Assembly: GCF_045679555.1 (NCBI RefSeq)
Contig: NC_092115.1
Location: forward strand, 33,979,596-34,043,595
Direction: 5' to 3'
Origin: Salvelinus alpinus
Lineage: Eukaryota > Chordata > Actinopteri > Salmoniformes > Salmonidae
DNA: 64,000 nt
Of the stretch, positions 38,010-51,363 are shown piece by piece. The first letter of the stretch is position 1, and each line of letters opens with the position of its first letter. Made by a program: the position numbers and the translations under genes. A model generated the notes under the pieces. That model had not been told where the DNA came from and made no database searches. It saw only the letters and a program-made list of their open reading frames with translations.

Positions 38010-40735
38010 AGGGCAGCACAGCAGAGCACAGTAGAGTATGGTAGGGTAGATTAGAGCACAGTAGAGTACAGTGCCGGACAATACAGCACAGCAGAGCAGA
38101 GTAGAGTATGGTAGGGTAGATTAGAGCAGAGTAGAGTACAGTGCAGGGCAATACAGCACAGCAGAGCAGAGTAGAGTATGGTAGGGTAGATTAGAGCACA
38201 GTAGAGTACAGTGCAGGACAATACAACACAGCAGAGCAGAGTAGAGTATGGTAGGGTAGATTAGAGCACAGTAGAGTACAGTGCAGGACAATACAACACA
38301 GCAGAGCAGAGTAGAGTATGGTAGGGTAGATTAGAGCACAGTAGAGCACAGTGCAGGACAATACAGCACAGCAGAGCAGAGTAGAGTATGGTAGGGTAGA
38401 TTAGAGCACAGTAGAGCACAGTGCAGGACAATACAGCACAGCAGAGCAGAGTAGAGTATGGTAGGGTAGATTAGAGCACAGTAGAGTACAGTGCAGGACA
38501 ATACAGCACAGCAGAGCACAGTAGAGTATGGTAGGGTAGATTAGAGCACAGTAGAGCACAGTGCCGGACAATACAGCACAGCAGAGCAGAGTAGAGTATG
38601 GTAGGGTAGATTAGAGCACAGTAGAGCACAGTGCCGGACAATACAGCACAGCAGAGCACAGTAGAATATGGTAGGGTAGATTAGAGCACAGTAGAGTACA
38701 GTGCAGGACAATACAGCACAGCAGAGTAGAGTATGGTAGGGTAGATTAGAGCACAGTAGAGTACAGTGCAGGACAATACAGCACAGCAGAGCACAGTAGA
38801 GTATGGTAGGGTAGATTAGAGCACAGTAGAGTACAGTGCAGGACAATACAGCACAGCAGAGCAGAGTAGAGTATGGTAGGGTAGATTAGAGCACAGTAGA
38901 GCACAGTGCCGGACAATACAGCACAGCAGAGCACAGTAGAGTATGGTAGGGTAGATTAGAGCACAGTAGAGTACAGTGCAGGACAATACAGCACAGCAGA
39001 GCAGAGCAGAGTAGAGTATGGTAGGGTAGATTAGAGCACAGTAGAGTACAGTGCAGGACAATACAGCACAGCAGAGCAGAGTAGAGTATGGTAGGGTAGA
39101 TTAGAGCACAGTAGAGTACAGTGCAGGACAATACAGCACAGCAGAGCAGAGCAGAGTAGAGTATGGTAGGGTAGATTAGAGCACAGTAGAGTACAGTGCA
39201 GGACAATACAGCACAACAGAGCAGAGTAGAGTATGGTAGGGTAGATTAGAGCACAGTAGAGTACAGTGCAGGACAATACAGCACAGCAGAGCAGAGTAGA
39301 TTATCGTAGGGTAGATTAGAGCACAGTAGAGTACAGTGCAGGACAATACAGCACAGCAGAGCAGAGTAGAGTATGGTAGGGTAGATTAGAGCACAGTAGA
39401 GTACAGTGCCGGGCAATACAGCACAGCAGAGCAGAGTAGAGTATGGTAGGGTAGATTAGAGCACAGTAGAGTACAGTGCAGGACAATACAGCACAGCAGA
39501 GCAGAGTAGAGTATGGTAGTGTAGATTAGAGCACAGTAGAGTACAGTGCAGGACAATACAGCACAGCAGAGCAGAGTAGAGTATGGTAGGGTAGATTAGA
39601 GCACAGTAGAGTACAGTGCCGGACAATACAGCACAGCAGAGCAGAGTAGAGTATGGTAGGGTAGATTAGAGCACAGTAGAGCACAGTGCCGGACAATACA
39701 GCACAGCAGAGCAGAGTAGAGTATGGTAGGGTAGATTAGAGCACAGTAGAGTACAGTGCAGGACAATACAGCAGAGCAGAGCAGAGTAGAGTATGGTAGG
39801 GTAGATTAGAGCACAGTAGAGTACAGTGCAGGACAATACAGCACAGCAGAGCAGAGTAGAGTACAGTGCCGGACAATACAGCACAGCAGAGCAGAGTAGA
39901 GTATGGTAGGGTAGATTAGAGCACAGTAGAGTACAGTGCAGGACAATACAGCACAGCAGAGCAGAGTAGAGTATGGTAGGGTAGATTAGAGCACAGTAGA
40001 GTACAGTGCAGGACAATACAGCACAGCAGAGCACAGTAGAGTATGGTAGGGTAGATTAGAGCACAGTAGAGTACAGTGCAGGACAATACAGCAGAGCAGA
40101 GCAGAGTAGAGTATGGTAGGGTAGATTAGAGCACAGTAGAGTACAGTGCAGGACAATACAGCACAGCAGAGCAGAGTAGAGTACAGTGCCGGACAATACA
40201 GCACAGCAGAGCAGAGTAGAGTATGGTAGGGTAGATTAGAGCACAGTAGAGTACAGTGCAGGACAATACAGCACAGCAGAGCAGAGTAGAGTATGGTAGG
40301 GTAGATTAGAGCACAGTAGAGTACAGTGCAGGACAATACAGCACAGCAGAGCAGAGTAGAGTATGGTAGGGTAGATTAGAGCACAGTAGAGTACAGTGCA
40401 GGACAATACAGCACAGCAGAGCAGAGTAGAGTATGGTAGGGTAGATTAGAGCACAGTAGAGTACAGTGCAGGACAATACAACACAGCAGAGCAGAGTAGA
40501 GTATGGTAGGGTAGATTAGAGCACAGTAGAGCACAGTGCCGGACAATACAGCACAGCAGAGCAGAGTAGAGTATGGTAGGGTAGATTAGGGCACAGTAGA
40601 GTACAGTGCAGGACAATACAGCACAACAGAGCAGAGTAGAGTATGGTAGGGTAGATTAGAGCACAGTAGAGTAGAGTGCAGGACAATACAACACAGCAGA
40701 GCAGAGTAGAGTATGGTAGGGTAGATTAGAGCTCA
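38010..40735 (+). repeat. 70-bp minisatellite, about 38 copies
   Basis: Unit built from acagcacagcagagcagagt, agagtatggtagggtagatt, agagcacagtagagtacagt and gcaggacaat (20+20+20+10 = 70 bp). Copies differ by a few substitutions (cagagc/cacagc, gtac/gcac, gcagg/gccgg). Two 75-bp units with an extra gcaga occur near 39000 and 39140, and two shortened ~40-bp units near 39860 and 40180. Reverse-strand open frames here arise only from the repeat. Confidence 0.97.
39761..40400 (+). repeat. 320-bp higher-order duplication in the minisatellite
   Basis: 39761-40080 and 40081-40400 are near-identical blocks, each with four 70-bp units and one 40-bp unit, and each starting with the rare variant ggacaatacagcagagcaga. 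I find one clear difference (gcac versus gcag at about 40031/40351). Confidence 0.85.
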
Positions 40736-41085
40736 GCAGAGTACAGCAGAGTACAGTACAGTACAGTAGATTATTGTTCAGTACAGCAGAGAACAGTAAA
40801 ATATATTGTACTGTACTGTACTATACTCTACTCTACTTTACTCTACTTTATTGTACTGCACTACTGTATTGTATTGGACGGTACACAATTGTGCTCTACT
40901 CACTGTACTGTACTGTATTGTACTGTACTGTATTGTGTTATGTGTTGTGTGGTACTGTACTATACCGTGCTCTATTCACTGTACAGTACTGTGCTGTACT
41001 GTACTCAGTGCTATACTGTATTGCACTGTATTGTGCTGTACCCTACTGTGCTCTACTTACTGTACTGTATTGTACTATCCAAACC
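40736..41085 (-). repeat. degenerate inverted flank of the minisatellite
   Basis: After a short transition (cagtacagtacagtagatta) the sequence turns into ctgtactgtactatactcta and ctctactcactgtactgtac blocks, the reverse complement of the motifs of the array. It is more diverged and has no clear 70-bp period. Confidence 0.7.
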
Positions 41086-41673
41086 TGTGAAACATACGTC
41101 TATGATACAGTAGGTTCAGATTTAGTCTGGTCCGGTCCGCCTGTTGACGTTAACTTCAAGGCCAGGGTGGGCTGACCAAAATTCAACTACTTTTCAATGT
41201 CCATGGATGTCCGGTGTCAGTCAGTGCTCAGTGGGTGAGGATGCTGGTTAAAGTAAATGGAAAGAGAGGGGGCTCATGGGTAGGTGTCACTAAGAGCTGG
41301 GAGAGGTGACAATAACTGGAGAGTGAGAAAGGCAGAGAGAGAGAGAGAGAAAAAGAGGGAGAGAGAGAGGGAGGAGTTGTCCAGACTAATTTAACACTCT
41401 TGGTTTGACAACCAGATGACAGAAAGAGAAAGAAAACAGTGGAAGAGAGGACAGTAGCAGGTGATCCAACAGGATCCAGCAGGTGACCATTATTATTTGA
41501 CATTGTAGCCAAGTCAGTTATTCCGTTAATGGTTTTTGGTAAGTCCTACGAGTTTTAATCACTTAATAATTTAAATCAGTAAAAACACAAACTAATTGAC
41601 AGGTCTACCTTTACTTGTTACTGTGAACTTTCATTAACCTTCCTCCTCATGAGGGAGAAGAAATTAAAACATA
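41086..41673. other. no gene; GA-rich patch
   Basis: A degenerate GA-rich run at 41334-41370; otherwise nothing recognised. Confidence 0.4.
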
Positions 41674-41811
41674 CAGTTGAAGTCGGAAGTTTACATACAC
41701 CACTTTATTTTAAGAATGTGAAATGTCAAAATAATAGTAAAGAGAATGATTTATTTCAGCTTTTTTTCTTTCATCACATTCCCAGTGGGTCAGAAGTTTA
41801 CATACACTCAA

Positions 41812-42530
41812 TTAGTATTTGGTAGCATTGCCTTTAAATTGTTTAACTTGGGTTAAAAGTTTCAGGTAGCCTTCCACAAGCTTCCCACAGTAAGTTGGGT
41901 GAATTTTGGCCCATTCCTCCTGACAGAGCTGGTGTAACTGAGTCAGGTTTGTAGGCCTCCTTGCTCGCACACGCTTTTTCAGTTCTGTCCACAAATGTTC
42001 TATAGGGTTGAGGTCAGGGCTTTGTGACAGACACTCAAATACCTTGACTTTGTTGTCCTTAAGCCATTTTGCCACAACTTTGGAAGTATGCTTGGGGTCA
42101 TTATCCATTTGGAAGACCCATTTGCAACCAAGCTTTAACTTCCTGACTGATGTCTTGAGATGTTGCTTCAATATATCCACATAATTTTCTTTCCTCATGA
42201 TGCCAACCATTTTTCTGAAGTGCACCAGTCCCTCCTGCAGCAAAGCACCCCCACAACATGATGCTTCCACCCCGTGCTTCACGGTTGGGATGGTGTTCTT
42301 CGGCTTGCAAGCGTCCCCCTTTTTCCTCCAAACATAATGATGGTCATTATAGCCAAACAGTTCTATTTTTGTTTCATCAGACCAGAGGACATTTCTCCAA
42401 AAGTACTATCTTTGTCCCCATGTGCAGTTACAAACCGTAGTCTGGCTTTTTTATGGCGGTTTTGGAACAGTGGCCTCTTCCTTGCTGAGCGGCCTTTCAG
42501 ATTATGTCAATATAGGACTCATTTTACTGT
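41812..42530 (-). pseudogene. outer Tc1 transposase, C-terminal part
   Basis: Open frame 42282-41812 with FQMDNDPKHTSKVVAKWLKD and [18 protein letters not shown], ending NATKY at the stop. Upstream to 42530 the frame changes. The catalytic Asp (DNDPKHT) and Glu (NPIEHLW) are kept. Confidence 0.88.
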
Positions 42531-42537
42531 GGATATA

Positions 42538-44145
42538 GAGTGGGGCAAAAAAGTATTTAGTCAGCCACCAATTGTGCAAGTTCTCCCACTTAAAAAGATG
42601 AGAGAGGCCTGTAATTTTCATCATAGGTACACTTCAACTATGACAGACAAAATGAGAAAAAAAATCCAGAAAATCACATTGTAGGATTTTTAATGAATTT
42701 ATTTGCAAATTATGGTGAAAAATAAGTATTTGGTCAATAACAAAAGTTTATCTCAATACTTTGTTATATACCCTTTGTTGGCAATGACAGAGGTCAAACG
42801 TTTTCTGTAAGTCTTCACAAGGTTTTCACACACTGTTGCTGGTATTTTGGCCCATTCCTCCATGCAGATCTCCTCTAGAGCAGTGATGTTTTGGGGCTGT
42901 TGCTGGGCAACACGGACTTTCAACTCCCTCCAAAGATTTTCTATGGGGTTGAGATCTGGAGACTGGCTAGGCCACTCCAGGACCTTGAAATGCTTCTTAC
43001 GAAGCCACTCCTTCGTTGCCCGGGCGGTGTGTTTGGGATCATTGTCATGCTGAAAGACCCAGCCACGTTTCATCTTCAATGCCCTTGCTGATGGAAGGAG
43101 GTTTTCACTCAAAATCTCACGATACATGGCCCCATTCATTCTTTCCTTTACACGGATCAGTCGTCCTGGTCCCTTTGCAGAAAAACAGCCCCAAAGCATA
43201 ATGTTTCCACCCCCATGCTTCACAGTAGGTATGGTGTTCTTTGGATGCAACTCAGCATTCTTTGTCCTCCAAACACGACGAGTTGAGTTTTTACCAAAAC
43301 GTTATATTTTGGTTTCATCTGACCATATGACATTCTCCCAATCTTCTTCTGGATCATCCAAATGCTCTCTAGCAAACTTCAGACGGACCTGGACATGTAC
43401 TGGCTTAAGCAGGGGGACACGTCTGGCACTGCAGGATTTGATTTCCCTGGCGGCGTAGTGTGTTACTGATGGTAGGCTTTGTTACTTTGGTCCCAGCTCT
43501 CTGCAGGTCATTCACTAGGTCCCCCCCCCCGTGTGGTTCTGGGATTTTTGCTCACCGTTCTTGTGATCATTTTGACCCCACGGGGTGAGATCTTGCGTGG
43601 AGCCCCAGATCGAGGGAGATTATCAGTGGTCTTGTATGTCTTCCATTTCCTAATAATTGCTCCCACAGTTGATTTCTTCAAACCAAGCTGCTTACCTATT
43701 GCAGATTCAGTCTTCCCAGCCTGGTGCAGGTCTACAATTTTGTTTCTGATGTCCTTTGACAGCTCTTTGGTCTTGGCCATAGTGGAGTTTGGTGTGTGAC
43801 TGTTTGAGGTTGTGGACAGGTGTCTTTTATACTGATAACAAGTTCAAACAGGTGACATTAATACAGGTAACGAGTGGAGGACAGAGGAGGCTCTTAAAGA
43901 AGAAGTTACAGGTCTGTGAGAGCCAGAAATCTTGCTTGTTTGTAGGTGACCAAATACTTATTTTCCACCATAATTTGCAAATAAATTCATTAAAAATCCT
44001 ACAATGTGATTTTCTGGATTTTTTTTCTCATTTTGTCTGTCATAGTTGAAGTGTACCTATGATGAAAATTACAGGCCTCTCGCATCTTTTTAAGTGGGAG
44101 AACTTGCACAATTGGTGGCTGACTAAATACTTTTTTGCCCCACTG
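42538..44145 (-). mobile_element. Tc1-like transposon (inner), 1608 bp
   Basis: Left end GAGTGGGGCAAAAAAGTATT, right end reversed CAGTGGGGCAAAAAAGTATT (one mismatch), flanked by TA at 42536-42537 and 44146-44147. Terminal repeats extend over ~190 bp (through gtacacttcaactatgacag). Inserted in the transposase gene of the outer element. Confidence 0.96.
42753..43780 (-). pseudogene. inner Tc1 transposase pseudogene
   Basis: Start [20 protein letters not shown] at 43780. A frame break after residue ~86, at a C10 run near 43521-43530 (G-run on -), and further breaks to 43250; then the open C-terminal half with [49 protein letters not shown] and a stop after GYITKY. Confidence 0.9.
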
Positions 44146-44147
44146 TA

Positions 44148-44470
44148 GATACTGTTGTACCTGTTTCCTCCAGCATCTTCACAAGGTCCTTTGCTGTTGT
44201 TCTGGGATTGATTTGCACCATTCGCACCAAAGTACTTTCATCTCTAGGAGACAGAACAGGTCTCCTTCCTGACCGGTATGATGGCTGCGTGGTCCCATGG
44301 TCTTTATACTTGTGTACTATTGTTTGTACAGATGAACGGGGTACATTCAGGCATTTGGAAATTGCTCCCAAGGATGAACCAGACTTGTGGAGGTCTACAA
44401 TTTTTTTCTGAGATCTTGGCTGATTTCTTTCGATTTTCTCATGATGTCAAGCAAAGAGGCACTGAGTTTG
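44148..44470 (-). pseudogene. outer Tc1 transposase, N-terminal part
   Basis: GAISKCLNVPRSSVQTIVHK and SYRSGRRPVLSPRDESTLVR, the HTH part that belongs with the C-terminal part at 41812; the joining point is the TA at which the inner element sits. A further frame change lies near 44400. Confidence 0.85.
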
Positions 44471-44808
44471 AAGGTAGGCCTTGAAATACATCCACAGGTA
44501 CACCTCCAAATTACTAAAATTATATCATTTAGCCTATCAAAAGCTTCTAAAGCCATGACATCATTTTCTGGAATTGTCCAAGCTGTGTAAACTTCTGACC
44601 CACTGGAATTGTGATACAGTGAATTATAAGTGAAATCATTTGTCTGTAAACAATTGTTTGAAAAATGACTTGTGTCATGCACAAAGTAGATGTCCTAACT
44701 GACTTGCTAAACTATAGTTTGTTATCAAGAAATTTGTGGAGTGGTTGAAAAACAAGTTTTACTAATGACTCCAACCTAAGTGTGTGTAAACTTCCGACTT
44801 CAACTGTA

Positions 44809-45944
44809 TCTTAAAGATATGTGTTTTTTTGGTAATGGAATTACAAGGCACAAGGCAATAGTATTATTTCATAAACTTACAGAAGGTAAACAATTTCTCC
44901 AAAACTAAATATAAGTGTTGATAGTTGACAGGGGTCTTTGCTTCAACATTATTGTGCTCTAATGTATTTCTAATACATTTTAAGACATTTTCTGCTAGAT
45001 GTTTTCTAAGACATCTTAACCATCTGTTTATTCAGAAATCAAAGCCTTTACCTATGCCTACTTTTTAAGATGGAAAAAGGTTGAAAGATGTATCTATGCT
45101 AAAATATAGACTCTTGGCTTTCATTTGACATCAATTGGAATTTCACATGATGCAAATGCCCTTATACAAAACAGCTCCAACCAAACAGGTCTGTGCAATA
45201 CAAGTAACAGTGATTTAATGTTTTCATGACTTTTGGTTTCTGTCATAGCTATGTTCCTATTTTAAGTGAACTATTCAGCTTTAATTAGTTACAATTACTT
45301 CGGTCGTTACATCCAAACATGCTGTAAGGCCAGAACAGAACGGCTATATTTAAAGACACGAAAAGCAGCCAACATTCCTCTTTACAATGCGGCTCATGTA
45401 AAAGTCCACCAAGTCAAATTTATACATAGGGGGTAGGCTATGTTTCTTTGTGGAACACACAGTCTTGCAAACAACTTTCATCAATACTATGGTTCAGTTA
45501 TTGGGGTTCTAATTAACCAAACCAGGCTGAATAAGGAATACTATCGCAATGTTTGAATTTCACAATGCTTACATTTGAACAACAAGTCAATGCAAATCTT
45601 GCATTGAAGCTCCCTCCCAACCCATGCATCAATACAGTGTGATTCTAACACCCTCAGTACAGTGAAAGCAGTCAATCGGTTAGCCTCAGCCTGCTACTGT
45701 GTAGTCCTCCACATAACTAGCACGCAGGAGTGTGATTAGACAGACAGTAGGGAAGGAACCGAACAGAGGCCTCAACAGCAATGTATGCTATGTGACTCCT
45801 ATATCTTCCTAGCCTGTAGAGTTTGGCTGATTTCCTAATTCCTATCCCAAGACCAAATTTAGCACATCCAGCAACAAAACACTGTTTGTCTTGCTTGCTT
45901 CCAAATGGAACCAATGACAGTCAGTCAGTCGCACCCTCCACATA
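44809..45944. other. no recognised gene
   Basis: AT-rich spacer between two Tc1 elements; no supportable coding region. Confidence 0.4.
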
Positions 45945-47510
45945 CAGTGCATTCGGAAAGTATTCAGACCTCTTGACTTTTTACACATTTTGTTACGTTG
46001 CAGCCTTATTATAAAATGGATTACGTAGTTTTTCCCCCTCATCAATCGACACACAATACAACATAATGACAAAGTTAATTTTAAATTTTTGCAAATCTAG
46101 TGAAATTAATAAACAGAATATCACATTTACATAAGTATTCAGACCCTTTGCTATGAGACTCGAAATTGAGCTCAGGTGCATCCTGTTTCCATTGATCATC
46201 CTTGAAATGTTTCAACAACTTGATTGGAGTCTACCTGGGGTAAACTCAATTGATTGGACATGATTTGGAAAGGCACACACCTGCCTATATAAGGTCCCAC
46301 AGTTGACAGTGCTTGGCAGAGCAAAAACCAAGCCATGAGGTCAAAGGAATTGTCCGTAGAGCTCCGAGAAAGGATTGTGTCGAGGCACAGATCTGGGGAA
46401 GGGTTCCAAAACATTTCTGCAGCATTGAAGGTCCCAAGAGCATAGTGGCCTCCATCATTCGTAAATGGAAGAAGTTCGGAACCACCAAGACTCTTCCTAG
46501 AGCTGGCCGCCTGGCCAAACTGAGCAATTGGGGAAGAAGGGCCTTGGTCAAGGAGGTGACCAAGAACCCTATGGTTACTCTGACAGAGCTGCAGAGTTCC
46601 TCTGTGGAGATTGGAAAATCTTCCAGAAGGACAACCATCTCTGCAGCACTCTACCAATCAGGCCTTTATGGTAGAGTGGCCAGATGGAAGCCACTCCTCA
46701 GTAAAAGGCACATGACAGCCCGCTTGGAATTTGCCAAAAGGCACCTAAAGGACTCTCAGACCATGAGAAACAAGATTCTCTGGTCTAATGAAACCAAGAT
46801 TGAACTCCTTTGCCTGAATGCCAAGCTTCATGTCTGGAGTAAACGTTGCACCATCCCTACGGTGAAGCATGGTGGTGGCAGCATCATGCTGTGGGAATAT
46901 TTTTCAGCTGCAGGGACTGGGAGACTAGTCAGGATCAAGGAAAAGATGAATGGGGCAAAGTACAAAGAGATCCTTGATGAAAACCTGCTCCAGAGCGCTC
47001 AGGACCTCAGACTGGGGTAAAAGTTCACCTTCCAATAGGACAATGACCCTAAGCACACAGCCAAGAGAAAGCAGGAGTGGCTTCGGGAAAAATCTCTGAA
47101 TGTCCTTATGTGGCCCAGCCAATGCCCGGACTTGAACCCGATCGAATATCTCTGGAGAGACCTGAAAATAGCTGTGCAGCGGCGCTCCCCATCCAACCTG
47201 ACAGAGCTTGAGAGGATCTACAGAGAAGAATGGGAGAAACTCCCCAAATACAAGTGTACCAAGCTTGTAGCATCATACCCAAGACGACTTGAGGCTGTAA
47301 TCGCTGCCAAAGGTGCTTCAACAAAGTACTAAGTAAAGCGTCTGAATACTTATGTAAATGTGATATTATACAAAAATTGAAAACCTGCTTTTGCTTTGAC
47401 ATTATGGGCTATCGTATATAGATTGATGAGGGGAACAATTTTAGAATAAGGCTGAAACATAACAAAATTAGGAAAAAGTCAAGGGGTCTGAATACTTTCC
47501 GAATACACTG
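45945..47510 (+). mobile_element. Tc1-like transposon, 1566 bp
   Basis: Ends CAGTGCATTCGGAAAGTATT and inverse AATACTTTCCGAATACACTG, flanked by TA at 45943-45944 and 47511-47512. Contains a + strand transposase pseudogene. Confidence 0.96.
46335..47332 (+). pseudogene. Tc1 transposase pseudogene
   Basis: ATG at 46335 opens MRSKELSVELRERIVSRHRS; a one-base change near 46440 shifts to the frame with SIVASIIRKWKKFGTTKTLP through LWSNETKIELLCLNAKLHVW and GGGSIMLWEYFSAAGTGRLV. Stop codons at about 47018 and 47036; then [15 protein letters not shown] and CPDLNPIEYLWRDLK, ending GASTKY-stop. WSDET is changed to WSNET and LWGCF to LWEYF, so catalysis would be lost. Confidence 0.92.
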
Positions 47511-47512
47511 TA

Positions 47513-47799
47513 TATCCCCAGTCAGTTGATCTACAGACACGGTGAGTAAGACAGAGCACAGGGGCAGGTGATGATGTTTGACAGGTCGGGTTAGGGGGAA
47601 ACAACTGCATGGCATCCAGTCAAATATACATATTTCATTTTTTCATCTTGTCAATAAGCCAAGATGCCACAAGGACGGACGTGAGAGCAGAGCAATCACT
47701 ATTTCCCTGCAGGTTTTGAAATAACAAAATAACAAGCTGCAGTCGATGCTTGAAATAGTCTTTGTAAAGCTAGTATATAAATTGGGGAATATGTATGTT
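47513..47799. other. no recognised feature
   Basis: Spacer between the Tc1 element and a SINE. Confidence 0.4.
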
Positions 47800-47955
47800 A
47801 TAATATATATGTAATTTAGCAGACACTTTTATCCAAAGCAACTTACAGTCATGCGCGCATACATTTTATGTATGGTTGGTCCCAGGAATCAATCCCACTA
47901 CCCTGGCGTTTCAACCACCATGCTCTACCATCTAAGCTCCAAAGGACCACTGGTG
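47800..47955 (-). mobile_element. tRNA-derived SINE
   Basis: On the - strand: tRNA-like head with box A-like TTAGATGGTAGAGCATGG and box B-like GGGATTGATTCC, then the fish SINE tail TTTGGATAAAAGTGTCTGCT. The tail type (aaaagcgtctgctaaat) is very widespread in teleosts. The head is too altered to be a functional tRNA. Confidence 0.75.
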
Positions 47956-47999
47956 CCTCATTCTGCATGAGCCTCATTCTAAATTTATCACAACATTTA

Positions 48000-51111
<3,112 letters not shown>

Positions 51112-51317
51112 TGACAGAGCCAACACGCTCACAACATATCACTCTAAGGTGGTCTGGGGCTGGGCTGTCTGGGGTATGGGTCTGTGTTGCTACTGACAAC
51201 TTTCCTGGAGGTGTAGTGTTTCCTTGGTGTGTATGTATGTCCATCAGTGATATAATAAAGCCAGAGGCTATAGATTATTTCAAATTGTGTTTGGAATGTG
51301 ATTATTGTTTGTGTATA

Positions 51318-51363
51318 TATATATATTTTAATTTAACTTGGCAAGTCAGTTGAGAACAAATTC
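51318..51363 (-). mobile_element. SINE 3' tail, separated by LINE insertion
   Basis: On the - strand GAATTTGTTCTCAACTGACT then tgccaagttaaattaaa, the common tail of salmonid tRNA-derived SINEs. It continues the fragment at 54864-54945 across the LINE. Confidence 0.82.

Larger units (their letters stand above)
41674..44806 (-). mobile_element. Tc1-like transposon (outer), split by another Tc1
   Basis: Ends CAGTTGAAGTCGGAAGTTTA (41674) and its inverse at 44787-44806 (AAACTTCCGACTTCAACTG), flanked by TA at 41672-41673 and 44807-44808. The two parts, 41674-42537 and 44148-44806, sum to ~1.52 kb, close to the usual Tc1 length. Same family as 23503-24330, whose sequence (tgtggtatagatac, reversed) spans the interruption. 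Confidence 0.95.

Noticed and set aside
38331..40336. Many - strand frames of 60-120 codons rich in Cys, Leu and Tyr
   Set aside because: They are translations of the 70-bp minisatellite; each ends at the same TAA in the unit and there is no gene context.
38010..40735. Regularly spaced repeats that might suggest a CRISPR-like array
   Set aside because: The repeats are head-to-tail without unique spacers and the genome is that of a vertebrate.
47861..47940. Functional tRNA gene on the - strand
   Set aside because: Box A and B-like motifs are present but the cloverleaf is degraded and a SINE tail follows.
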